36,833 nt of DNA from JAGVSR01 sp964458265 (GTDB taxonomy: Bacteria; Pseudomonadota; Alphaproteobacteria; Rhizobiales; Hyphomicrobiaceae), in assembly GCA_964458265.1 (NCBI GenBank), contig CAYWIF010000029.1:1-36833 (forward strand), in the 5' to 3' direction. Positions 6,960 through 15,200 of the stretch are shown in pieces; position 1 is the first letter of the stretch; each line of letters opens with the position of its first letter. Under the pieces are notes generated by a model, which made no database searches, had not been told where the DNA came from, and worked only from the letters and a program-made list of their open reading frames with translations. A program made the translations under genes and the position numbers.

Positions 6960-8060
6960 ATGAAATCACCAGCATTCGCAGTTGTGATCGCCATTGCGTG
7001 CGCCAGTCCGGCCGCAGCTGAAGACGTGCCGCTTCCGATCAAGAAGCCCAAAGACCGTCACGGGCAACCGATTACCAAATCAAACGATCCGGCGGCACCT
7101 CCCGCAGCCGGCACCGCCGCTCCGGCGTCCTCCCCTGCCAGTCCTTCGATTGACGGGGCCAAGGGTGTGTGGCCGAAGACCTTGGATGAGGCGAAGGACG
7201 AGGCCGCCGCCAAAGCCGAGCCTCCGCCCATTCCGACTGAGTGGCCGGCCGAGGAAGTCGCCGACGCCTTGGCCATGTGTAAAACCATTCTCGCCAAAAT
7301 CGACGCGGTGACGATTGCCGAGCCGCAGTTCCGCCAGGGCGACTGCGGCGCGGCCGCGCCCGTGCGGCTGCTGACGATCGGCAAGGAGCCCGAGGTGGCG
7401 CTTTCCCCGCCGCCTGTTCTTACCTGCGGAATGGTTGGCGCGCTGCACACGTGGCTCACGAAGGATCTGCAGCCGCTGGCGCGCAAGACCCTCGCCGCCG
7501 ACATCATCAAAATCGAGAACATGAGCGATTATTCGTGCCGCAACGCTTACGGGCGCACGAAAACAAAACTGTCCGAACACGGGCGCGCCAACGCGCTCGA
7601 TATCCGGGGCTTCGTCACTTCCAAGGGCGAGCAGGCAATCGTGCTCAAGGGTTGGGGCGAGACCAAGCGCGATATCGCGGCGCGCGAAGACGCCTTGCGG
7701 AAAGCCGCCGAGAAGGCGGCGGAAGAAGCGGCAAAAATCGCGAAGCCCGCCGTTGCGCCATCGACCACCGCACCGGTCAATGCCGCCGCTGAGGCCTCCG
7801 GCGTCGCCGTGCGCAGCACGATCACCGAAGGGCTCGGTGCGGATGCGCCAAAGCCGTCGTTTGGCGTTTCACCGCAGCATCTGGGAGGACCAGACGCGCC
7901 ACCGCAGCCACCACCGCGAATGATGGGTTTCCTGAAGGGCGCCCATGCGGCGGCCTGTCAGATCTTCGGGACGACGCTCGGGCCCGAGGCGAACAACGCG
8001 CACCGCAACCATTTTCATGTCGATATGGCACCGCGCAAGGCGAAGAAGATCTGCGACTGA
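6960..8060 (+). CDS. Exported extensin-like family protein
   Basis: A 366-residue secreted or periplasmic protein. It starts with a signal peptide (MKSPAFAVVIAIACASPAAAED), then a Pro/Ala-rich spacer to about residue 90. The extensin-like C-terminal domain shows SDYSCRNAYG, LSEHGRANALDIRGF and, near the C-terminus, HRNHFHVDMAP. The His and Asp residues in these motifs resemble the metal site of LAS/M15-type peptidoglycan hydrolases, so a wall-related activity is plausible but unproven. An Ala/Lys-rich coiled-coil-like insert (about 238-275) splits the domain. The ATG at 6960 was chosen because the signal peptide begins there; a longer in-frame start would bury it. The gene precedes hemB by about 110 bp on the same strand. 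Confidence 0.82.
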   Translation: MKSPAFAVVIAIACASPAAAEDVPLPIKKPKDRHGQPITKSNDPAAPPAAGTAAPASSPASPSIDGAKGVWPKTLDEAKDEAAAKAEPPPIPTEWPAEEVADALAMCKTILAKIDAVTIAEPQFRQGDCGAAAPVRLLTIGKEPEVALSPPPVLTCGMVGALHTWLTKDLQPLARKTLAADIIKIENMSDYSCRNAYGRTKTKLSEHGRANALDIRGFVTSKGEQAIVLKGWGETKRDIAAREDALRKAAEKAAEEAAKIAKPAVAPSTTAPVNAAAEASGVAVRSTITEGLGADAPKPSFGVSPQHLGGPDAPPQPPPRMMGFLKGAHAAACQIFGTTLGPEANNAHRNHFHVDMAPRKAKKICD

Positions 8061-8172
8061 CTGTTAACGCCGCGCCGCGTTGACGATCGTTCTCCCCTCC
8101 CCTTGCGCGCCGCGCGGTTGTCCCTATGGTCGGGCGCGAGCACGTCAGCAGCTAGCACCAGAGCCTTCTTGC

Positions 8173-9192
8173 ATGACAGAGAGTTCCGATTTTGCGTCCC
8201 CGCGCGGGGTCTACCCGCACGTTCGCCCACGGCGTAACCGGCGGGCGGCCTGGGCGCGTGCGCTCGTGGCGGAGACGATGCTCTCACCATCCGATCTCAT
8301 TTGGCCGCTGTTCGTCCTGGAGGGATCCGGCAAACGCGAACCGATCCCGTCAATGCCGGGCGTCGAGCGGTTGTCGGTCGATCTCGTCGTCGACGCGGTG
8401 CGCGAGGCGGCGGCGGTCGGCATTCCTGCGGTTGCGCTCTTTCCTTATACCGATCCGAAGCTCAGGACCGACGATGCGCGCGAAGCCTTCAATCCGGAAA
8501 ACCTCGTCTGCCGCGCGACGCGCGCGATCAAGTCGGCCGGGCTCGATGTCGGCGTGATCCTCGATGTGGCGCTCGATCCCTATACCAGCCACGGTCACGA
8601 TGGGCTCGTTCGCGACGGCGTCATCCTCAACGACGAGACGGTCGCGGCGCTGGTGACGCAGTCGCTCAATCAGGTGGCGGCTGGATGCGATATTCTCGCG
8701 CCGTCGGACATGATGGATGGGCGGATCGGTGCGATCCGTTCGGCGCTCGAGGCGGGCGGTCATCACGATACGCAGATCATGGCGTATGCCGCGAAGTATG
8801 CCAGCGCGTTCTACGGGCCATTCCGGGATGCGGTCGGGTCATCGTCGACGTTGAAGGGCGACAAGCGGACCTATCAAATGGACCCGGCGAACACCGATGA
8901 GGCGCTGCGCGAGGTCGCTCTCGACATCGCGGAGGGGGCCGATCTCGTGATGGTGAAGCCCGGAATGCCTTATCTCGATATCGTGCGGCGGGTTTCCGAA
9001 ACGTTCAAGATGCCGACGTTCGCCTATCAGGTGTCGGGAGAGTACGCGATGCTCGTCGCGGCAGCGGAGCGGGGATGGCTCGACGGCGACAAGGCGATGA
9101 TGGAAAGCCTGCTCGCGTTCAAGCGCGCAGGCGCTGCCGGCATTCTCACCTATTTCGCGCCGAAGGTTGCGCGGATGCTCAATTCTCGATGA
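8173..9192 (+). CDS. hemB: Porphobilinogen synthase (delta-aminolevulinic acid dehydratase)
   Basis: Condenses two 5-aminolevulinate molecules into porphobilinogen, the step after HemA; cytoplasmic TIM-barrel, normally octameric. The 339 residues contain both Schiff-base lysines: Lys208 in MAYAAKYASAFYGPF and Lys262 in MVKPGMPYLDI. The metal-site region reads DVALDPYTSHGHDG (131-144). The three cysteines that bind catalytic zinc in E. coli-type enzymes are replaced by Ala133, Asp135 and Asp143, so this is a non-zinc, magnesium-type enzyme like that of Pseudomonas. The start at 8173 (TESSDFASPRG) gives the expected N-terminal arm. The last 14 bp overlap the 3' end of the opposing membrane-protein gene. 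Confidence 0.96.
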   Translation: MTESSDFASPRGVYPHVRPRRNRRAAWARALVAETMLSPSDLIWPLFVLEGSGKREPIPSMPGVERLSVDLVVDAVREAAAVGIPAVALFPYTDPKLRTDDAREAFNPENLVCRATRAIKSAGLDVGVILDVALDPYTSHGHDGLVRDGVILNDETVAALVTQSLNQVAAGCDILAPSDMMDGRIGAIRSALEAGGHHDTQIMAYAAKYASAFYGPFRDAVGSSSTLKGDKRTYQMDPANTDEALREVALDIAEGADLVMVKPGMPYLDIVRRVSETFKMPTFAYQVSGEYAMLVAAAERGWLDGDKAMMESLLAFKRAGAAGILTYFAPKVARMLNSR

Positions 9193-9445
9193 CGCCGCCG
9201 AGCACCGTGTTTTCGCGCCAGTTGAACGGCTGGCCGATGAGCGTGCGATAAAGCTTGGGCGACACCGGCAGCACAAAGAGGCCGATGACCGCGCCCGATG
9301 CCGCGCCGACGTGGAGCGTGTCGAGTTCATAGCCTGCCGCATAGAGAATGGCGACGGTAGCCAATATGCCGACGAAGGCTGCGGCGAAACCGATGTAGAC
9401 GACCATGAAAACGGCGTCGGCGGCGATGAGGCGGTTGTCGGTCAT
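9179..9445 (-). CDS. Small two-helix membrane protein, unknown function
   Basis: An 88-residue protein starting MTDNRLIAADAVF. A long hydrophobic stretch (about 13-37) and a second one (about 46-62) predict two transmembrane helices, followed by a short basic tail with NWRENTVLGG. I do not recognise a named family. The ATG at 9445 sits where sequence character changes from arginine-rich noise to a membrane protein, so longer upstream frames were rejected. The gene converges on hemB with a 14-bp overlap of stop regions. The next upstream hairpin (9523-9560) reads in the hemB direction, so hemB transcripts may run through this gene in antisense. Confidence 0.65.
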   Translation of the reverse strand: MTDNRLIAADAVFMVVYIGFAAAFVGILATVAILYAAGYELDTLHVGAASGAVIGLFVLPVSPKLYRTLIGQPFNWRENTVLGGVIEN

Positions 9446-9522
9446 GGCGCGGGCCCTCCATAGTTGCGCGAAAGCGGTGCCGGAGAAATTTCCGGAGCGA
9501 CCGCACACTCGCAACTTCGGAG

Positions 9523-9560
9523 GCCCGGCGCTGTTCCCACCGGAACAGGCCGGGCTTTTT
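9523..9560 (+). terminator. Intrinsic terminator reading rightward
   Basis: A 14-bp stem (9523-9529 plus 9531-9537 with 9542-9555, one bulged G) around a CACC loop, followed by five T on the plus strand. The only upstream plus-strand gene is hemB, which ends 331 bp before it. The minus-strand side lacks a U tract, so it is oriented to stop hemB transcription before it enters the catalase gene in antisense. Confidence 0.7.
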
Positions 9561-9561
9561 C

Positions 9562-10533
9562 CTATTCGCTGCGACGGGTCAGCGAGACGGCGTAGGAGCC
9601 GGCGCGCGCGGGCAGGATCGTGTCGCCGGGGAATCCGGCCAGACCGCCGGCCAGATTGTTCGGATCGAACGTCGTGGCATCGCACTTGGCGTCGTCTTCG
9701 CGGCCGGCAATCGAGAGCGTGCCGAGCGCAATTTTTTGCCGATCCGATTCCAACCACTCGACGGTCGGGTCATTGGTCGGATCGGCAGCGGTGCCAACGT
9801 ACGCGACGAGGTTGAACGTGACCGGGCCGTTCTTCAGCCGCTGGTCAAGTTCGGCGGTAAAAAACCCCTCTTCCTTGGCCTTGGCCTCATCGTCGGTGAG
9901 CCCAAGTTCGCCGGCTGCCGGTTCGAATTTGAATTTCACAGCGGTCTTCTTGCCGTCCGCCGCCGTCGCCTCGAACGCGTGCACGCTGAAATAGGGCAGG
10001 CCGGCGTAGCTCGCCGGGACAGGCTTTGCCGCGACCCAAGCGGCCTGCTTGGCGGTCCATGGGTGGGCTTCCGTGAAGGCTTTGACCTTCGCCGGATCAG
10101 GCTTGCCATCGGCACCGGGAACACGGGCTTCGAGGAACCCGACGACTTCGGCCGGCGTGCGGGCGAAAAAGATCGGCGCGGACAGGAAGACAAAATCGGT
10201 GGGTGCCGCGCCATCGGGATCGAAGCGGACAGCAAGCCCCCGCGGCGACTTTGCCTTGTCGGACGCCTTCGGATTGCCGCCGCCGAAGGAGAAGCGCCCG
10301 AGAACCGGCACGTTTGCAGCCAGAAACGGTGCCTTGGAGAGGGCCGGCGCGTCTGACGTGGGGGCAAAGTCGCCTTTGATGCAGAGACCCTTGGCATGGC
10401 TGCCACGCGTCTTGGCATGCTTGCCGAAGACGCCGTTCAGGCTGTCCACGAGCTTATCAGGGGCAACGTCATCGGCGACCGCACCGCCGGTCATCGCCAC
10501 ACTCAAAATCAAAGCCGGAAAGATCCGCGACAT
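9562..10533 (-). CDS. Exported catalase-family peroxidase (SrpA-like minimal catalase)
   Basis: A 323-residue haem protein with a signal peptide (MSRIFPALILSVAMTGGAVADD). The catalase core is reduced, as in the SrpA-like 'catalase family peroxidase' group: the distal His46 is in RGSHAKGLCIKGDF, GLAVRFD lies near 100, and the proximal haem ligand is expected at Tyr314 in SYAVSLTRR at the C-terminus. Such proteins generally show peroxidase rather than strong catalase activity; the physiological substrate is unknown. Periplasmic location follows from the signal peptide. It is well separated from the upstream DUF2155 gene (about 120 bp) and ends 2 nt from the terminator at 9523-9560. Confidence 0.85.
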   Translation of the reverse strand: MSRIFPALILSVAMTGGAVADDVAPDKLVDSLNGVFGKHAKTRGSHAKGLCIKGDFAPTSDAPALSKAPFLAANVPVLGRFSFGGGNPKASDKAKSPRGLAVRFDPDGAAPTDFVFLSAPIFFARTPAEVVGFLEARVPGADGKPDPAKVKAFTEAHPWTAKQAAWVAAKPVPASYAGLPYFSVHAFEATAADGKKTAVKFKFEPAAGELGLTDDEAKAKEEGFFTAELDQRLKNGPVTFNLVAYVGTAADPTNDPTVEWLESDRQKIALGTLSIAGREDDAKCDATTFDPNNLAGGLAGFPGDTILPARAGSYAVSLTRRSE

Positions 10534-10653
10534 TGGCTAGGTCCTCTCAAATTTCTAAAGCGCATCGAAGTACGTCAGCCGTGCCGGCATTTACGGCGGC
10601 TCATCGCATTGGTTTCATAGCCGCGATTTATTACGACAAGACGCGTACCAGTG

Positions 10654-11145
10654 TCAGCGGCGAACGCGGCGGCGCGGCAGGTCGTCGACCGGTTCGGCAG
10701 TGGGGTCGGTGGCCCCGCCCGGCTGTGCTCCGGGAACAGCGGCGGCGACGGGGTTCGTCGGCTCTTCGCACTTGGTCAGCCACACATCGAAGACGGGATG
10801 CTCGACAGCATTCAGCCCGGGACTTTCCGCAAACATCCAGCCGGAAAAAATTTTCTTCTCCTGGCCGTCGAGCTGGACTTCCTGAACCTCCACGAATGAG
10901 GTCGTTTTCGGCTGCTCGGTCGGTGGCCGGGAGTAGCACGCGCGCGGCGTCACCTTCAGCGCGCCGAACTCGACGGTTTCGTTGAGCGGCACGGTCAGCG
11001 TCTTGATCGTCGCGGTTACTTTATCGAGGGCGGAAAAGACGGCGACCTTGTTCTCGAGACGCTCGGCGTAAGCCGGCAACGCAAAGCCACCCGCGCAAGC
11101 ACTCAGCGGCAGCACCATAACAAGGAAGCGGGTCGAGGGGGCCAT
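10654..11145 (-). CDS. Exported DUF2155 protein
   Basis: A 163-residue exported protein with a signal peptide (LPLSACAGGFALPAYAERLENK). The DUF2155 core follows: KVAVFSALDKVTATIKTLTVPLNETVEFGALKV (about 33-65), a Cys in PRACYSRPP and a second in WLTKCEEP, which could form a disulfide. The C-terminus is a short Pro/Arg-rich tail. Function is unknown; in alphaproteobacteria this gene commonly sits beside the NDUFA12-like complex I gene, as here (about 130 bp apart, same strand). That conserved neighbourhood is suggestive only. The ACAG motif in the leader is a possible lipobox (LSAC-AG), which would make the protein a lipoprotein. Confidence 0.82.
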   Translation of the reverse strand: MAPSTRFLVMVLPLSACAGGFALPAYAERLENKVAVFSALDKVTATIKTLTVPLNETVEFGALKVTPRACYSRPPTEQPKTTSFVEVQEVQLDGQEKKIFSGWMFAESPGLNAVEHPVFDVWLTKCEEPTNPVAAAVPGAQPGGATDPTAEPVDDLPRRRVRR

Positions 11146-11272
11146 TGGGGACCGGATGCCTGACTGTGCGAAGCGAAGCGTTGTAAGCTTTGACGTGATG
11201 ACGACCGGGGAGCGGCCGGTAGAGTGGAGCCGGATCGTGTCGCAAACGTGATCCGTTGGTGGGCCGCGCCGG

Positions 11273-11674
11273 CTACTCCGGCCGCCAAGGCTTGTAGTCG
11301 CCCGTCGCGCGCGGACGGGTGGCGGCGGTCAGGATCGAGCCGGAGGGCCTGTAAGCGTCCGGCGTGCCGGTCGGGTTGGGCTCGTAGGCGCGCTGCCAGG
11401 GGCGCGGCGTGTAGGCGCCTGCTGTGGGCGGCTCGTCGACGGTGTGGTGCATCCAGCCATGCCAGCCGGGCGGGATCAGGGATGCTTCCGACATGGACTT
11501 ATAAGTGACCCAGCGGCGCGGCTTGCCGTTGAGGACCTGCGGGCCGGACTTTTGCTCGTAATAGCGGTTGCCGAATTCGTCTTCACCGACGAAGCGGCCG
11601 TGCCGCCACAGCGTGAAGCGGGTGCCCCACGTGTTGCCGCCCCACCAGCTGAAGATTTCCGAAAACAGGCTCAT
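11273..11674 (-). CDS. NADH:ubiquinone oxidoreductase subunit NDUFA12 family
   Basis: A 133-residue homologue of the mitochondrial complex I accessory subunit NDUFA12 (B17.2), present in alphaproteobacteria. Typical features are FSWWGGNTWGTRFTLWRHG at the N-terminus, GEDEFGNRYYEQ, RRWVTYK, and the Trp/Pro/His-rich segment PPGWHGWMHHTVDEPP, followed by a Pro-rich tail ending YKPWRPE. The ATG at 11672-11674 gives the usual start MSLFSEIFSWWGG. The main nuo operon is not in this window, which is normal for this gene. It is likely the first gene of a unit with DUF2155, divergent from nrdJ. Confidence 0.9.
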   Translation of the reverse strand: MSLFSEIFSWWGGNTWGTRFTLWRHGRFVGEDEFGNRYYEQKSGPQVLNGKPRRWVTYKSMSEASLIPPGWHGWMHHTVDEPPTAGAYTPRPWQRAYEPNPTGTPDAYRPSGSILTAATRPRATGDYKPWRPE

Positions 11675-12264
11675 TGCGCCCTCTGTGCCGGTCGCTCGTT
11701 TCACCTTGCGTGTAGGACCCGAAGGCAGTGCTGTCCAGTGCGCGAAGAACCGCGGCTCATCGGCCACACCCGCGCCGGGACTCTGTGGCCGGAATCGTCC
11801 TAGCCTCCCCGCACTGGAGACGCGGCGACCGCGCGTTGACCGATCAATCCACAGCCTGCCTCGCGGGCTGTCATAGGCCAGAAGTGCAGAGAATCTGGCT
11901 TCCTGCGACGGTCAATCCCCAAGTTACCAACACCACTAGATGTAGTAGCCGCCTTCCACCTACACCCCCAATAGGTCGTGACGGACTGCCCGAATCGCGC
12001 CACCTTTCATCTCAGCCGCCGACCTTTTCGTGGTGCGTCCGGGGCGCTTTTTTCCATCACCAGTATCGGGCCTTTCGGCCCCGTAGTCGCGTCAGCGGAC
12101 GACCAGCCCGAGCCGTGAGGGAACGGCGTGGCCATGGTCTCCGCACCGGACTCGCGCGTGTGTTGGAAACCGGCTGCTTCTGACGATCGCACGCAACGGC
12201 GCGGACTGAAATCTGGGTGCATTGTTTCGCGTCGGGCACCCCCTTTGACATGATGGGGGCACGT
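11675..12264. promoter_or_regulatory. Divergent intergenic region upstream of nrdJ
   Basis: 590 bp without a convincing gene between the NDUFA12 and nrdJ genes. It contains two candidate NrdR boxes (11933-11981). I looked for a cobalamin riboswitch, which would make sense for B12-linked genes, and saw no recognisable B12 box. A weak minus-strand frame of 42 codons (12007-12135) was not accepted. Confidence 0.45.
11933..11981. promoter_or_regulatory. Tandem candidate NrdR boxes upstream of nrdJ
   Basis: Two degenerate matches to the NrdR core CWATATATWG: CTAGATGTAG at 11936-11945 (8 of 10) and CAATAGGTCG at 11969-11978 (7 of 10), 33 bp apart. NrdR boxes normally come in pairs about three helical turns (31-32 bp) apart upstream of ribonucleotide reductase genes, and this pair lies about 290-330 bp upstream of the nrdJ ATG. 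The partial matches and the long distance keep confidence low. Confidence 0.35.
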
Positions 12265-15200
12265 ATGAAGATCACACGGCGATTTACGGAAGCTGGCCGC
12301 TCGCCCTACGCGAAAATTCCGTTCCGGCGCGCAACTTCCGAAATCAAGAACCCCGACGGTTCGGTCGTGTTCCGCCTCGAAGGCTTCGAGGTGCCCGAGC
12401 ATTGGAGCCAGGTCGCCGCCGACATCCTGGCGCAGAAGTATTTCCGCAAGGCCGGCGTGCCCAAGGCCCTCAAAAAGTTCGAAGAGACGCAGGTTCCCTC
12501 CTGGCTGTGGCGGTCGGTCGCCGACGAAAAGGCGCTCGCCGGCTTACCCGAGAAGGAGCGGTCGGGCGGCGAGAGCGACGCACGGCAGGTCTTCGACCGC
12601 CTCGCGGGGACGTGGACCTATTGGGGCTGGAAAGGCGGCTACTTTACTTCGGAAGAGGACGCGCAAGCGTTCTTCGACGAGCACCGCTACATGCTCGCCA
12701 TGCAGATGGCGGCGCCGAACTCGCCGCAGTGGTTCAACACGGGCCTGCACTGGGCTTACGGCATCGATGGGCCGGGCCAGGGCCATTCCTATGTCGATTT
12801 CCGCACCGGTGAACTGATGGTCTCGTCGTCGGCCTACGAACACCCGCAACCGCACGCCTGCTTCATCCAGTCGGTCGAGGACGATCTCGTCAACGAGAAC
12901 GGGATCATGGATCTGTGGGTGCGCGAGGCGCGTCTCTTCAAGTACGGCTCGGGCACCGGTTCGAATTTTTCCGCGCTGCGCGGTGCCAACGAAAAGCTTT
13001 CCGGCGGCGGGCGCTCGTCTGGCCTGATGTCGTTCCTCAAGATCGGCGACCGCGCGGCCGGCGCCATCAAGTCCGGCGGCACGACACGGCGCGCGGCCAA
13101 GATGGTCGTCGTCGACGTCGATCATCCCGACATCCAGGAATACATCGACTGGAAGGTGCGCGAGGAACAGAAAGTCGCCGCGTTGGTGACGGGCTCGAAG
13201 ATCTGCCAGAAGCGCTTGAAGGCGGTGATGGCCGCGTGCGTCAACTGCGAGGCGGACGACGAGGCGTGTTTCGAGCCGACGAAAAACCCGAAGCTGAAAG
13301 CGGCCATTAAGGATGCGCGCCGCGATCAGGTGCCGATGAACTACGTGCTGCGCGTGATCCAGTTCGCGCGCCAGGGCTACACGGAGATCGAATTTTCCAC
13401 GTACGACACCGATTGGGACAGCGAAGCGTATCTGACCGTCTCGGGCCAGAACTCCAACAACTCGGTGCGCGTGACGGATGAATTCCTGAACGCGGTCGAA
13501 GCCGACGGCGATTGGAAGCTCACGGCGCGCAAGGACGGCAAAGTCACGAAGACGTTGAAGGCGCGGGATTTGTGGGAATCCATCGGGCACGCCGCGTGGG
13601 CATCGGCCGACCCCGGCATCCAGTTCCACACGACGATCAACGATTGGCACACGTGCCCGCAGTCAGGACCGATCCGCGCGTCGAACCCCTGCTCGGAGTA
13701 CATGTTCCTCGACGATACGGCCTGCAACCTCGCGTCCATGAACCTGATGACGTTCCGCCGGGACGACAAGTCGTTCGACACGGACGCTTATGAGCACGCC
13801 TGCCGTCTGTGGACGATCGTGCTCGAAATTTCGGTGACGATGGCGCAGTTCCCGTCAAAGCAGATTGCGTTGCTGTCGTATCGCTACCGGACGCTCGGGC
13901 TCGGCTTCGCCAACATCGGCGGTCTGCTCATGGCATCGGGCATCTCGTATGACTCCGACGAGGGCCGCGCGCTGTGCGGCGCCATATCCGCGATCATGAC
14001 GGGCGTTTCGTACGCCACCTCGGCGGAGATGGCGCGCGAGTTGGGGCCGTTCCCCGGCTACGCACCCAACAAGGACGACATGCTGCGCGTGATGCGCAAT
14101 CATCGCCGCGCGGCATATGGTGAAGCGTCCGGATACGAAAAGGTCAGCATCGCGCCGGTGCCGCTCGACCATGCGAACTGCCCGGACAAGCGTCTCATCA
14201 CGGCCGCCAAGTTGGCCTGGGACGAAGCGCTGGCGCTTGGCATGGCGCACGGCTACCGCAACGCGCAATCGACCGTGATCGCGCCGACCGGCACGATCGG
14301 TCTCGTCATGGACTGCGACACGACGGGCATCGAACCGGACTTCGCTCTGGTAAAGTTCAAGAAGCTGGCCGGCGGCGGCTACTTCAAGATCATCAACCAG
14401 GCCGTGCCGGAAGCGTTGCGCCATCTGGGGTACCGCGAGAGCCAGATCGCCGAGATCGAGGCTTACGCGGTCGGCCACGGCTCGATGAAGCAGGCGCCTT
14501 CGATCAACCACGCGACGCTTAAGGCCAAGGGTTTCACGGATGAGGTTCTGGCCAAGATCGAAGGCGGGCTCGGCAGCGCGTTCGACATCAAGTTCGTGTT
14601 CAACAAATGGGTGATCGGCGAAGACTTCCTCAAGGACACGCTGAAAGTTCCCACTGACAAGCTCAACGATCCGGCGTTCGATCTTTTCGCGCACTTGGGC
14701 TTCTCCAAGCGGGACGTGGAACTTGCCAACGAGCACGTCTGCGGCTCGATGACGCTCGAAGGCGCGCCGCATCTGAAGCCGGAACATCTGCCGGTGTTCG
14801 ACTGCGCCAATCCGTGCGGCCGCAAGGGCAAGCGGTATCTGTCGGTCGCAAGCCACATTCACATGATGGCGGCGGCGCAGCCGTTCATTTCGGGGGCGAT
14901 TTCCAAGACCATCAACATGCCCAACGATGCCACGGTGGAGGACTGCAAGCAGAGCTACATGCTTTCCTGGCGGCTCGCCTTGAAGGCCAACGCGCTTTAC
15001 CGCGACGGCTCGAAACTTTCGCAACCGCTGAACTCGCAGCTTCTCGCGGATGACGCGGACGAGGCGGAAGAGGCGGTCGAAGCCCTCGTCGCAGCGCCGA
15101 TGGCGGCGCGGACGGCGGCGGTGACGGAACGGATCGTCGAGAAGATCATCGAGCGCGTCGTCTATGTGAAGGAGCAGGAAGAGCGTGAGCGTGAGAAGCT

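Noticed and set aside
11836..11847. TTGACCGATCAA resembling an FNR/FixK box upstream of NDUFA12/nrdJ
   Set aside because: The half-sites are separated by 4 nt, not 6, so the geometry is wrong for an FNR-type dimer.
12020..12056. GC-rich stretch followed by six T as a terminator
   Set aside because: The possible stem is only about 4 bp with a poor loop; no gene ends just upstream on that strand.
12007..12135. Minus-strand 42-codon frame in the nrdJ upstream region
   Set aside because: The ribosome site is too close to the ATG, the translation is low-complexity and unlike any family I know; not enough to call a gene.
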